64,000 nucleotides of DNA from Dyadobacter sp. 676 (lineage in GTDB: Bacteria; Bacteroidota; Bacteroidia; Cytophagales; Spirosomataceae): NCBI RefSeq assembly GCF_040448675.1, contig NZ_CP159289.1, positions 992,001 to 1,056,000 on the forward strand. The letters are read 5' to 3'. The first letter of the stretch is position 1. Each line of letters starts with the position of its first letter. The translations under genes and the position numbers were made by a program. The notes beneath the pieces are model-generated. The model was given only the letters and a program-made list of their open reading frames with translations, ran no database searches and was not told the origin of the DNA. Shown in pieces: positions 8,912-18,323 of this stretch.

Positions 8912-9505
8912 TTGCAAAGGTATTCGCATCTCACGGAAGAAGAGCTCCTGTCGCTATTGACAGAAGGCGACAGGCTGGCATTCCAACAGCTGTACATTGC
9001 TCACTACCGCTCGATTTTCAGCCACGCATTAAAATTCACCAAATCAACCGACCTTGCGGAGGACATCACTCAGGACGTATTCCTCAAAATCTGGGAAAGC
9101 AAAGAAATGCTGGGCGGCGTCCGGCATTTCAGAAGCTATTTGCTGGCCGTCTGTAAAAATATGACCCTCAACCTGCTCGCAAGAGCGTCGCGGGAGGCGA
9201 GTATCATGGATCAGATCGTTTACGGCGCAAAACAGTTCCACCGTGATTCCGAAACCCAATTGGAACAGCAGGAATATGAAAAGTTGCTTCATGAGGCTAT
9301 CGAGCAGCTCCCTCCCCAACGCAGGGTGATATTCAGGCTCTGCAAAATCGACGGGAAAAGTTACGAAGAAGTAGCAACCCGGATGGGCATCAGCACCGGC
9401 ACCGTCAACGACCACATTGTAAAAGGCACCCGCGCCGTGAAGGAATACCTGCGCCGACACAATATTACCCTCCTGAGACTGATTTTCATGGCCCTGCTCA
9501 AATAA
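8912..9505 (+). CDS. ECF RNA polymerase sigma factor
   Basis: Sigma-70 family ECF factor of about 197 residues. Region 2 is seen as AFQQLYIAHYRSIFSHALKF, then DLAEDITQDVFLKIWE. Region 4 is seen as LPPQRRVIFRLCKIDGKSYEEV, then MGISTGTVNDHIVKGTRAVK. It probably recruits RNA polymerase to the downstream receptor operon. It is followed after 41 bases by fecR and then by susC, susD and a PHP hydrolase. No ATG lies near the N-terminus. The frame opens after a TGA at 8873, and the candidates are TTG at 8882 and TTG at 8912. The latter is chosen because a promoter-like TACATTTG overlaps the former. Confidence 0.9.
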   Translation: MQRYSHLTEEELLSLLTEGDRLAFQQLYIAHYRSIFSHALKFTKSTDLAEDITQDVFLKIWESKEMLGGVRHFRSYLLAVCKNMTLNLLARASREASIMDQIVYGAKQFHRDSETQLEQQEYEKLLHEAIEQLPPQRRVIFRLCKIDGKSYEEVATRMGISTGTVNDHIVKGTRAVKEYLRRHNITLLRLIFMALLK

Positions 9506-9546
9506 ATGGGAACCGGAGCATATGACGCGGCGCCCCCGACTGTCTT

Positions 9547-10551
9547 ATGGTAAACGACAAACGCATGAAGCAAGTCCAGGCTATCAATCTGATGCGCCGG
9601 TTTATCGACGATCAATGTACCGCGGAGGAGGTCACGAAGCTGATCGCCCTGATGGCATTCGAGAAACACCGGGAGGAGTACGGCAGGCTCATCGACGAAG
9701 CGATCGCCGGCGAAAAAGTGGAGCCTGTGGCCATCCCCGACGAGGTGGTCCGGCAGCGCTTTCGGCATCTGGAAGAAAGGCTCGGGTTACGGGACAGGCG
9801 ACGCTGGCGGGAAAAGGCACTTTGGCGGTATTATTTAGCCGCAGCCGCAATAGCGGGGATCATCCTGGCAGTGGCGTGGGGCGCGTATCATTTCTCCGCT
9901 TTTTCTGCCCGGCACTACGCAACGGGGTTCGGGGAAATAAGGAAGATAGACCTGCCCGACGGCTCGGTGGTGACGCTGAATGGCAACTCGACCATCGATT
10001 ATCTCCCCATGGCCGGTGCCGAAAGGGCACGAACGGTTGAGTTGCGCGGAGAAGCGTTCTTCCGGGTCAGGAAAACATCCGACCATCGGAAATTCCGGGT
10101 CGTGATGCCGGGTGCTGGAGCGATCGAAGTTTTAGGCACCGAATTCACTGTCCGCCACCGTCCGAATGGCTCGCGGGTGGTGCTCCGTTCGGGCAGTATC
10201 CGGCTTACCACTGCAGGAGAATCTCTTTCTGGCGTAGTTATGAAGCCGGGCGAGCTGATCGACATTACGCCCGGTGCTTCGGTCGCCGGGCGGAAAAAAG
10301 TTGATCCGTCGGCATATGACCAATGGACTACCGGTAAACTGGTTTTTGAAAACACCCCTCTTCGCGAGATAGTGAATATGCTCAGGGATACTTACGGGCT
10401 CGATGTGGTAATCGATCCGCAGTTGCTCGATAAGCGACTCTCCGGCACGGCTCCGGCACGCGATCCGGATACCCTTCTTGAAGCCCTCTCCGGTTCTTTC
10501 GGTCTGCGGATCGACCGCAAACAGAACAAAGTATTTATAACCGCAAATTAA
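9547..10551 (+). CDS. FecR-family anti-sigma factor
   Basis: Membrane anti-sigma factor, 334 residues. The cytoplasmic N-terminus (1-90) carries the short helical region that binds the sigma factor. One membrane segment is at about 97-118 (YYLAAAAIAGIILAVAWGAY). The periplasmic FecR domain follows, with LPDGSVVTLNGNSTIDYLP and GEAFFRV, and then VLGTEFTVR. The C-terminal DUF4974-like domain ends FGLRIDRKQNKVFITAN. It should read the state of the STN domain of the SusC protein encoded 82 bases downstream and control the ECF factor encoded upstream. Gene order ECF-FecR-SusC-SusD is the classic Bacteroidota trans-envelope signalling set. Confidence 0.93.
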   Translation: MVNDKRMKQVQAINLMRRFIDDQCTAEEVTKLIALMAFEKHREEYGRLIDEAIAGEKVEPVAIPDEVVRQRFRHLEERLGLRDRRRWREKALWRYYLAAAAIAGIILAVAWGAYHFSAFSARHYATGFGEIRKIDLPDGSVVTLNGNSTIDYLPMAGAERARTVELRGEAFFRVRKTSDHRKFRVVMPGAGAIEVLGTEFTVRHRPNGSRVVLRSGSIRLTTAGESLSGVVMKPGELIDITPGASVAGRKKVDPSAYDQWTTGKLVFENTPLREIVNMLRDTYGLDVVIDPQLLDKRLSGTAPARDPDTLLEALSGSFGLRIDRKQNKVFITAN

Positions 10552-10633
10552 ACGGCGGGTCAGTTTGCTCGACATTTTCCCCTGTTCAAAGCTTTACGGC
10601 TTACAGTATTTTATTGACCAATATCTAACATCT

Positions 10634-13600
10634 ATGAAAACAAACTTACGGTGGATGTGGATCGCCTGTCTTGTCCCGTTCATAGAACCCGGGCCTGTCG
10701 CCGGACGTACCGTCGGCAGAATTTGCGTGTGGCATGCCCGGGCACACGAAACGCCCAAGCCGCTGCGGCTCGCTCTGTCCGAGCTCGAAAAGCGCTTCAA
10801 CGTGTCGATCATGTACGACAGCGAACTGATCAACAACAAATTTGTCTCGGTACGCGATTATGAATCGGGTTCCGTGGAGGAATCGCTGAAAAAATTGCTT
10901 AAAGAGCACGGCCTGTATTTCAGGAAAGCAGCCAGTGGCTTCTATTATATTTCCGCGAAAAAAGAGAGCAGCTATTCCGGTCCGGCCGGCCAGGAGGCGC
11001 CTGCAACAGGCGATATGTCTCAGATCGATACGGTTTCCCAAAAACCGCTAACCGGAAAGGTTACCGACGCAACCACGGGCGAGCCCCTGCCGGGTGTAAA
11101 TGTGCTCCTCAAAGGCTCCGCGAATGGCACTGTGACGGACGCCGCGGGGATATTCAAATTGTCACAGGCGGCCGGCGAGGCGATACTCGTTTTCTCCTGC
11201 GTGGGTTATGCGCCCAGGGAGATGTACGTCAGCAACAAGGCATCCCAGCCCGTGTCGCTGCAACCCGACGTCAAAGTCCTGAATGAGGCGGTAGTCGTCG
11301 GCTATGGGACGCAGGAACGTAAGGACATTACCGGCGCAATTGCGGTCGTTAAAGCTTCCGATATCGAGAAAATGCCTGTTGCCGGTCTTGATCAGGCGTT
11401 GCAGGGGCAGGCTTCCGGCTTATTCGTGTCGTCCAACTCGGGGGGCGCCGGGCTCCGACGTTACGGTAAGAATCCGCGGGACCGGTACAATAGGGAACAA
11501 CAATCCGCTGTATGTGATCGACGGTACGCCCACCGGCCCGGAAGCTCTGAACCTGTTCAATCCCAGGGATATCGAATCTATTGTAGTATTGAAGGACGCA
11601 GCTGCCGCGACTATTTACGGTTCCCGCGCGGCGAATGGCGTCATACTGGTTACCACCAAAAAGGGCAGGAATGGCGAAGCCAGGGTTTCTTTCGATGCCT
11701 ATTACGGACTGCAAACCGCCTGGCGGCTGCCCCGGTTGCTGCATGTGGAGGAATATGCGACCATTGTCAATGAAGCGTATACCAATGCGGGCAAAGCGCC
11801 TGCATTCGGGCGTCCCGATACATTGGGCGCGAACCACACCTGGCTGGAAGAGCTCTTCCGCGCGGCCCCTACCCAAAACTACAACCTGTCGGTCGCGGGT
11901 GGTAACGAAAAGGCTCAATATGCGCTGTCAGGGGCATTTCTCGACCAGCAGGGAATTTTACCCAACAGCGGTTTCAAAAGGATTTCTTTCCGCCTAAACA
12001 CTTCCTGCAAGGTCAAGGCCAAATGGCAGATCGGGCAAAACCTTACGATCAGCCACTCGACGGGCAATCAGGTCAGGACGAACGAGTTGGGAGGCATCCT
12101 GGCGAATGCGGTTTATAAAAGGCCTTTCGATGCGGTGTACGACGACGAGGGGAAATATGCCGAGTCGGCTATGGACCCGAATCCCATCGCCCAGGCCTAC
12201 CGTACGGAGAACCGGCGCAGCAAGCTCCGGTTATTCGGCAATGTATTCGCGGAATACGAGCTGACGAGTGCTTTCAAATTCAGGAGCAATTTCGGGTTGG
12301 ACCTCAATTATTCGAGGAACAAAAATTACATTCCCGCATTTGGTGCAACACCCAACTCGCTCGTCGAATATGCGGATATGTCGTATGCCCCGTTATGGCA
12401 AAATTCACTGTCGTTCAGCAAAAAAATCGGCAACCGGCATGAACTTTCAGCGGTACTGAGCGTAGACGCGCAATCGGGACGATATGAGTTTTTGACCGTG
12501 AAGGGCGATAATTTCGTAACCGACGATCCGCGGAACCGGTATATCTCCGCCGCACAAAACATCGACCTGGGGCGTGTGGACGGAAATGCTACGGAATGGG
12601 CGTTGCTTTCCCTGGTAAGCCGCCTGAACTACACGTTCCTTGACCGGTACCTGTTCGGTGTGAGTTTCCGGCGCGACGGCACTTCACGTTTCGCAAAGGG
12701 ACACCGATGGGGCAATTTCCCATCGTTCTCGGCCGCCTGGCGTATTTCCGACGAACCTTTTCTGCGCGACCAGACAACCCTGTCCGACTTAAAGATCCGC
12801 GCCAGCTGGGGCCGCCTCGGCAATCAGGAGGTCGGCGACAATTATGCCACATATAACACGGTTAGTACGGGGCTGCAATATGCGTTCGGGCCTGGTTCCC
12901 AGACCTATTACGACGGCCTTGGCATTCCTACCAATGGAAGGGCTGGCGCCAAACTGACCTCCGACAAGCTGGTGTGGGAAGCCAGCACCCAGACGGACGT
13001 AGGGATCGATCTCGCTTTTTTCAACAACAAACTGCAATTCACGGCCGATTATTTTTTGCGTAAAACCAGTGATATGCTTCTTGATCAGCCGGTTTCTTCA
13101 TTATCAGGCGCCTCCACGATCAGTATCAATGCCGGGTCCATCCGCAACCGGGGATTCGAGCTGAGTGCCGGCCTGAACAACAGCTCAGGCGATTTCCGGT
13201 ATGGGGCAGGTTTCAATATTACCCGCATCGAAAATAAAGTCCTGGCCTTGAACCCGGGTATCAGCTACATTCTCGGGCCTGTAAGCGGTACGCAGGGGGC
13301 CCTGCTGACGCGAACGTCGGTGGGTGACGAGGTTGGGACGTTTTACGGCTATGTGACCGATGGCGTGTTTCAGAACATGGAGGAGGTCAACAATCACGCA
13401 AAGCAGGAGATCGGGACAGCCCCGGGCGATATCCGGTTCAAAGATCTCAACAACGATCACGTTATCAATGCGAAGGACCAGACAAAAATCGGAAGTCCCA
13501 TACCCGACTGGCTGTTTGGTGTAAATGGAAATATCAGCTACAAGGGTTTCGAAATATCGCTGCTGTTTCAGGGTGTGCAGGGAAATGCGATTTATAACCA

Positions 13601-14021
13601 GCTCGCCATGCGGGCGCAAAGCGGAACGAATCTGTTCAATAAGTTCGCCGGCATCCGGGACAGATGGACGGGCGAAGGCACAAGTTACTCGGAACCACGC
13701 GTCCACATCACGGACCCCAACAACAATGCCCGGGTTTCGGACAGGTGGGTCGAGGACGGCTCATACATTCGTTTGAAAAACGTGCAGATAGGTTACGTTA
13801 TCCCGGCTGATGCGGTCCGGAAAACAGGCCTCTCGCGCATTCGCCTGTATGCCACGGCGCAGAATCTGCTGACGTGGACCAGATATTCAGGCTTTGACCC
13901 GGAAATGGGACCTTCCACCGAGTTTGTGGACGGCCGGGGCGCCGACCTGGAAGTCGGGGCCGATAAGGGAAGGTATCCGCAGGCCCGGACCTTTATATTC
14001 GGGCTATCGCTTACATTTTGA
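10634..14021 (+). CDS. SusC/RagA-family TonB-linked receptor with STN domain (one-base frameshift in this sequence)
   Basis: Outer-membrane TonB-dependent importer, 1,128 residues once repaired. Order: N-terminal signal region, STN domain (about 45-115), carboxypeptidase-like domain (about 135-215), plug with EAVVVGYGTQERKDITGAI, and the barrel ending ARTFIFGLSLTF. The frame breaks at the run of six G at 11440-11445. Removing one G joins VSSNSG to APGSDVTVRIRG, the expected plug sequence, and gives a length divisible by three. The start is the ATG at 10634; the frame extends upstream to 10565 without a signal. It follows ECF/FecR and precedes SusD, so it is probably the sensor and transporter of this operon. 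The break is more likely a sequencing error than a true lesion, because both halves are well conserved. Confidence 0.9.
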
Positions 14022-14045
14022 TTCAATACACATATTCAGACAGTT

Positions 14046-15530
14046 ATGAAAAATCTACTCAAAATATGCATTGCTATCTGCCTGGTGCTTTTGAATGCGG
14101 GCTGTCGGGATTTTCTGGAAAAGCAACCGCTTGGAGAAACTCTGCTCGGAAGTATTACCACCGAAGAGCAGGCGGTCCTCTTCGTTAATGCGGCCTATGA
14201 GCCGTTGCTCTGGGGCCGCGGAGATCCGATGCAAGGTCATTATTTCAACGATATGTGGATCCTGGGCGATATCACGTCGGATGATACCGAAACGCCGGTC
14301 GATCCGAACAATATCCAGGAACGTGCCTTGCAGGACTTCAACGTTTTCCCGGACAACCCGAACCTGCGCGACTGGTTCGGAAGCGCTTATGTAGGCATTG
14401 CCCGGTGCAATGTCGTGATCCGGGGCATCGGGGATTCTCCCGAAAATATCTTCAAAACGCCGGGAATGAGGCAGCGGTGCCTGGGCGAGGCTTATTTCCT
14501 TCGTGCGTTATACTTTTTTGACCTGGCTAAGGTTTTCGGAGGCGTTCCGCTGATAGAAACGCCTGTTACGACGATCCAAGATACCAAAGTACGCCGGTCC
14601 ACCGCGACAGAAACCTGGGCCTTCATCGAAAACGACTTGCAGCAGGCGCGGACATACCTCCCGTCGGTGAGCGTGTACAGGAATACGGCCAATCTGGGCA
14701 GGGCGAGCAAAGGTGCGGCCACAGCCTTGCTTGCGAAAGTGCTGCTCTACCAGCAAAAGTGGGCAGCTGCCGCCGACGCCGCCGAAGAAGTGATAGCATC
14801 CGGTGACTACGCGTTGACTACCGACTATCTCGCCCAATTCAATAATCAGAACGACCAGAATACCGTCGAATCCATTTTTGAAGTGCAGGCCTACAAAACC
14901 AATGGCTGGGGCGGCGGTACGGAGATCAGCCTCGATTTCGGCAGATGGGGGTTCAATAATCCGACGAAGGAACTGGTAAATGCCTACGAAAAAGGCGATC
15001 CGCGACTCCGTTACACCATTTTCAGCCCCGGTGACGACCGGTTTGGGCAACCTTACGACCCTGGAAAAGGACCTAATACGGTTACGGGCTACCTTGCGCG
15101 CAAGTACGTGTTCGACCCGGCCACTATGGGCGTGGCGGCGAACGGCTGGACTAACGGCGAAGGGATCAATTACATCGTGCTGCGTTATGCCGAAGTGCTT
15201 TTGATCCATGCCGAAGCGCTGATCGAGCAAAATGTGCGGTTAACAGATGCGATGGCCGACATTAATGCCGTCCGTGCGCGGAAGGGGGTGAAAATGCCGC
15301 CTGTACCACCAGGCGATCAGGCCGCTTTACGGCAACGGCTGCGCCATGAGCGGCGGGTAGAGCTGGCGCTGGAAGGACAGCGCTATTTCGATTTGATCCG
15401 CTGGGGAAAGGACTACGCCACATCCGTCCTGCACGGACAAGGCAAGGCCAATTTCCAGTACGACAAGCACAAGTTATTCCCCATCCCGCAAATCGAGATG
15501 GACCTTAATCCATTACTTATCCAGAACTGA
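14046..15530 (+). CDS. SusD/RagB-family outer-membrane nutrient-binding lipoprotein
   Basis: Surface lipoprotein that caps the SusC barrel and binds the substrate, 494 residues. The signal peptide ends in a lipobox (LLNAGCRDF), followed by the SusD-typical start DFLEKQPLGE. TPR-like helices include LGEAYFLRALYFFDLAKVFGGVPL. The C-terminal motif RHERRVELALEGQRYFDLIRWG and the ending FPIPQIEMDLNPLLIQN are hallmark SusD sequence. It begins 24 bases after susC and stops two bases before the PHP hydrolase gene, so all three are probably one transcript. The ligand cannot be read from the sequence. Confidence 0.95.
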   Translation: MKNLLKICIAICLVLLNAGCRDFLEKQPLGETLLGSITTEEQAVLFVNAAYEPLLWGRGDPMQGHYFNDMWILGDITSDDTETPVDPNNIQERALQDFNVFPDNPNLRDWFGSAYVGIARCNVVIRGIGDSPENIFKTPGMRQRCLGEAYFLRALYFFDLAKVFGGVPLIETPVTTIQDTKVRRSTATETWAFIENDLQQARTYLPSVSVYRNTANLGRASKGAATALLAKVLLYQQKWAAAADAAEEVIASGDYALTTDYLAQFNNQNDQNTVESIFEVQAYKTNGWGGGTEISLDFGRWGFNNPTKELVNAYEKGDPRLRYTIFSPGDDRFGQPYDPGKGPNTVTGYLARKYVFDPATMGVAANGWTNGEGINYIVLRYAEVLLIHAEALIEQNVRLTDAMADINAVRARKGVKMPPVPPGDQAALRQRLRHERRVELALEGQRYFDLIRWGKDYATSVLHGQGKANFQYDKHKLFPIPQIEMDLNPLLIQN

Positions 15531-15532
15531 CC

Positions 15533-17494
15533 ATGCAATACGCCAGGCTCACGATGCTTTTGTTTGTCGCATGTCTTGCGCAAGGCAGATTAACTGCGCA
15601 GGTACCGGAAACCCGGCTAACCCTGCTAGCCGGGTTTGAGGGAATAAAAGGTAGCGTAACGGATGCCGAAACCAATGAACCGGTAGCTGCGAGAATCATT
15701 GTGAAAGATACTTCGGGAAAGGTGCAGGCTACTTACTACGAGCATTGCGACGGGATTTTCACGGAAGAGGACGGCACATTTTCGTTGCGGCTCCGCCCGG
15801 GTGTTTACCACCTGAAAATTGTTCGTGGTATCGATTATGTAACCCAGGACCATACATTTAAAGTATGTAAAAATGAGGGAACGAATGCCCGAATCCGGTT
15901 GCAACCGTGGGTTAACCTCAAAAAAAGAGGATGGATCAACGGAGATGGTCATGCACATCTATACTCCGAAATACCCGCAAACGACACCATGCTGCGGCAG
16001 GTCCGGAAGATATGCCTGGCCCAGGGCGTGGACTTTATCAGCGCTTGCCAAGGATGGGCCGGGTATAACGACAGCACCTGGAAACACGCCTATTCCGTGG
16101 TAAGCGATCGCCGGTTTCGCCTGTTATACGGAGCGGAAATGCCCAAGTACCGCACCAGCCATGTATGGTGGCTGGGGTTAAAAAGTACGCTCGACAACTT
16201 CGGCAACCTGATCGACTCTACCTACGAAGTACAATATTATCAGTCGGAACAAAACGCGGACTGGGAATACGCGTGGCTGAAATTCAGGTCCATCCCCGAC
16301 CTTGAAGTAATATCACGCTACGCAAAAACCCAGGGCGCAATGGCCGTTGTGGCCCATCCTACTTCCTATTGGTGGCAGCAAAGGGGTAACATCAGCAAAT
16401 ACACTACCAACGTCGCGAGTAACCTTTCATTTGGATTGTTGTCCGGCAATCCCTGGGGCGGCATGGCCGTCATGGGTTATATGTCCGACAATTATTATTA
16501 CCAGAACATCTGGTTCAACGTGCTGAACCAGGGATATCTGATGCCGGCCTTTTCTGAGCTGGATGGCGGTTATCCGCGAGACAATAAATTCTGGTACGGG
16601 TCTATGCGGACCTATTTCGGTATCGATACCGCACTTACCAGCGACCCGATAGAGCAAATTACCGGAGCCGCTAGGAAAGGCCGGACATTCGTTACCTCCG
16701 GCCCCATCGTTTTCGCCGACATCGATCGGAAATATGGATTGGGGGATGTTATCCGGGCTTCCGCGGAATCCCATGAACTGAACATCGAGGCATACGCGTC
16801 AGGCGATGCGAGCGACTTCCTTACCTACATCGTTCTGTTTCGCAATGGAAAGATCACCCACCTCTGGGATCTGAGGACGAACCGGCCCAGGCGGTTCACG
16901 ACCAGCTACAAACTATCCGAAAAGGACGACGCGTGGTACATGGTAAAAGTATATGGCAGGGACACGTGGGAAAACCCCGGGGACCTGGATGTACTTGCAT
17001 TTTGCAGGAATTCGGAATATAGCGCAACCAGGAAAGACTTTCCAGGCGGAAAACGTTCCGTCGCATTCACCTCGCCGATATACTTCCGCAGGAAAAACGA
17101 ACCACAACCCGCCCCGCTGATTGCGCGGGCAAACCTTTCTGTGGTTTCACCCGCTACCGGCAAAGGTGTCAGGAAATGCACCGTGGACATATTTGTTGCA
17201 GGCGAAAAGATCGGGACAGCCAGGCTATCAGGCGGCAAAGGCAGACTACGTTTTCCCGTTAATGCCCAGCTCAAAATCACGGACGAAGGACACGAACCGA
17301 TCATCAGAAGCCTGTACGCTGACTATGAACCTTATCTGGCCATCCAGGAGCGCATTGCCAACGGTCAATGGATGGCTGAAAACAATTGGAAGAATACGCT
17401 CAACAAAAGCCATGTACCTTGGGAGGTTTTTCAGTTTGAAAAGACCAAAAAAAACCTTGTCCCGCGTGCATTGGGAAATCACATTGCAGCCTAA
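15533..17494 (+). CDS. CehA/McbA-family PHP metallohydrolase, secreted
   Basis: Probable secreted metal-dependent hydrolase, 653 residues. A signal peptide (AAs 1-22) is followed by a carboxypeptidase-like beta-sandwich (about 35-120, GIKGSVTDAETNEPVAARI) and a PHP-type domain. The metal-binding motif GDGHAHLY opens the PHP domain, with later His in VVAHPTSYWW and Glu in GAEMPKYR. Members of this family cleave esters or phosphoesters, but the substrate is not known. It starts two bases after susD, so it is translated with the uptake system and probably processes what that system imports. The current stop is at 17494. An A8 run at 17447-17454 is a possible frameshift, since the other frame continues with WEITLQPNERDGLWPGFEAL and stops at 17543. 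Confidence 0.75.
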   Translation: MQYARLTMLLFVACLAQGRLTAQVPETRLTLLAGFEGIKGSVTDAETNEPVAARIIVKDTSGKVQATYYEHCDGIFTEEDGTFSLRLRPGVYHLKIVRGIDYVTQDHTFKVCKNEGTNARIRLQPWVNLKKRGWINGDGHAHLYSEIPANDTMLRQVRKICLAQGVDFISACQGWAGYNDSTWKHAYSVVSDRRFRLLYGAEMPKYRTSHVWWLGLKSTLDNFGNLIDSTYEVQYYQSEQNADWEYAWLKFRSIPDLEVISRYAKTQGAMAVVAHPTSYWWQQRGNISKYTTNVASNLSFGLLSGNPWGGMAVMGYMSDNYYYQNIWFNVLNQGYLMPAFSELDGGYPRDNKFWYGSMRTYFGIDTALTSDPIEQITGAARKGRTFVTSGPIVFADIDRKYGLGDVIRASAESHELNIEAYASGDASDFLTYIVLFRNGKITHLWDLRTNRPRRFTTSYKLSEKDDAWYMVKVYGRDTWENPGDLDVLAFCRNSEYSATRKDFPGGKRSVAFTSPIYFRRKNEPQPAPLIARANLSVVSPATGKGVRKCTVDIFVAGEKIGTARLSGGKGRLRFPVNAQLKITDEGHEPIIRSLYADYEPYLAIQERIANGQWMAENNWKNTLNKSHVPWEVFQFEKTKKNLVPRALGNHIAA

Positions 17495-17570
17495 CGAGCG
17501 GGACGGCCTGTGGCCGGGCTTTGAGGCGCTTTTTAGCAAATAGCATACACAAAAGCAATTCAGGCATCCC

Positions 17571-17750
17571 ATGATCACTTCCAACCACACCTCCAGACGT
17601 AAGGTTAAGGCCTACATCTGGAAACCCAAAAATGACATAAAAGTCTCTGAAATAGCCAGGTGTATCCGGTTTATAACGAACCCCATTTGCCTGGACGCCT
17701 CGCTGATCGACCCCGACTGCCTGAGGCATTTCGAGGTGACGATGATTTGA
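17571..17750 (+). CDS. Small ORF of unknown function (59 aa)
   Basis: An ATG-started frame of 59 residues, beginning MITSNHTSRRKVKAYIW and ending HFEVTMI. It lies 27 bases after the frame that may be the true end of the PHP hydrolase gene. It has no signal peptide, membrane segment or recognised domain. It may be a real small protein, the tail of a decayed gene, or chance. The rest of 17544-17855 holds nothing recognisable. Confidence 0.3.
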   Translation: MITSNHTSRRKVKAYIWKPKNDIKVSEIARCIRFITNPICLDASLIDPDCLRHFEVTMI

Positions 17751-17855
17751 AAAAAATTAGCGGATTTCGGATCGCGAGCATATGACATCTCCTCCCGAAA
17801 TGTCTAAGAGACAAAAGCATTTATTTTTTATTCATCACTAAAAACTAAGTTCAAG

Positions 17856-18248
17856 ATGAAAACAAGACGCTTTTTAACGCTATGCTTCGGCATGGCGGCG
17901 GCAATGGTTGCCTGTAAAGAAGAAAAAGTAGATTCTCCCGAAATTACGGTATTAGCTCCGAGGTCTCATCAGGTTGTTGCAGACAAGGATAGTGTTCAAA
18001 TCGAAGCGATTTTCAGACCGAAAGGCGCGTCGGTTAGCAGCTATTCCATGACCGTAAAGACGAAGAATAACAAATGGTTATTTAATACCCAAAGGAGCTG
18101 CCAATGCGACACCAAAGATAGCGTTAAAGTAAAAACGTCCTTTTATTACGACATCAATAAGACATCAGACGTATTTCTCGAAATTAAAGCAATGCTCGAC
18201 GACGGTCGGGAAATTGCGGAAAAAATTCCGTTTGTACTAACTGACTAG
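17856..18248 (+). CDS. Small lipoprotein of unknown function
   Basis: A 130-residue protein with a clear lipoprotein signal: basic MKTRR, a hydrophobic stretch and the lipobox VACKEEK with Cys at about 20. The rest looks like one Ig-like beta-sandwich (PEITVLAPRSHQVVADKD, then VFLEIKAMLDDGREIAEK). It contains a Cys-x-Cys pair in SCQCDTKD. It lies just before a TonB receptor and DUF4249 pair and could be an accessory surface lipoprotein of that system. A hairpin separates it from the receptor. No specific function is assigned. Confidence 0.75.
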   Translation: MKTRRFLTLCFGMAAAMVACKEEKVDSPEITVLAPRSHQVVADKDSVQIEAIFRPKGASVSSYSMTVKTKNNKWLFNTQRSCQCDTKDSVKVKTSFYYDINKTSDVFLEIKAMLDDGREIAEKIPFVLTD

Positions 18249-18262
18249 AATTGTCACGTTGC

Positions 18263-18287
18263 CAACGCCGTGCCATACACGGCGTTG
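18263..18287 (+). terminator. Hairpin between lipoprotein and TonB receptor genes
   Basis: Perfect 10-bp stem CAACGCCGTG/CACGGCGTTG with loop CCATA, followed by TTAATTTATT. The T-run is short and broken, so it may be a weak terminator or an mRNA-stabilising hairpin that sets different levels of the two genes. Confidence 0.55.
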
Positions 18288-18323
18288 TTAATTTATTCAT
18301 CAACAACCCAAAATCTTGCGGCC

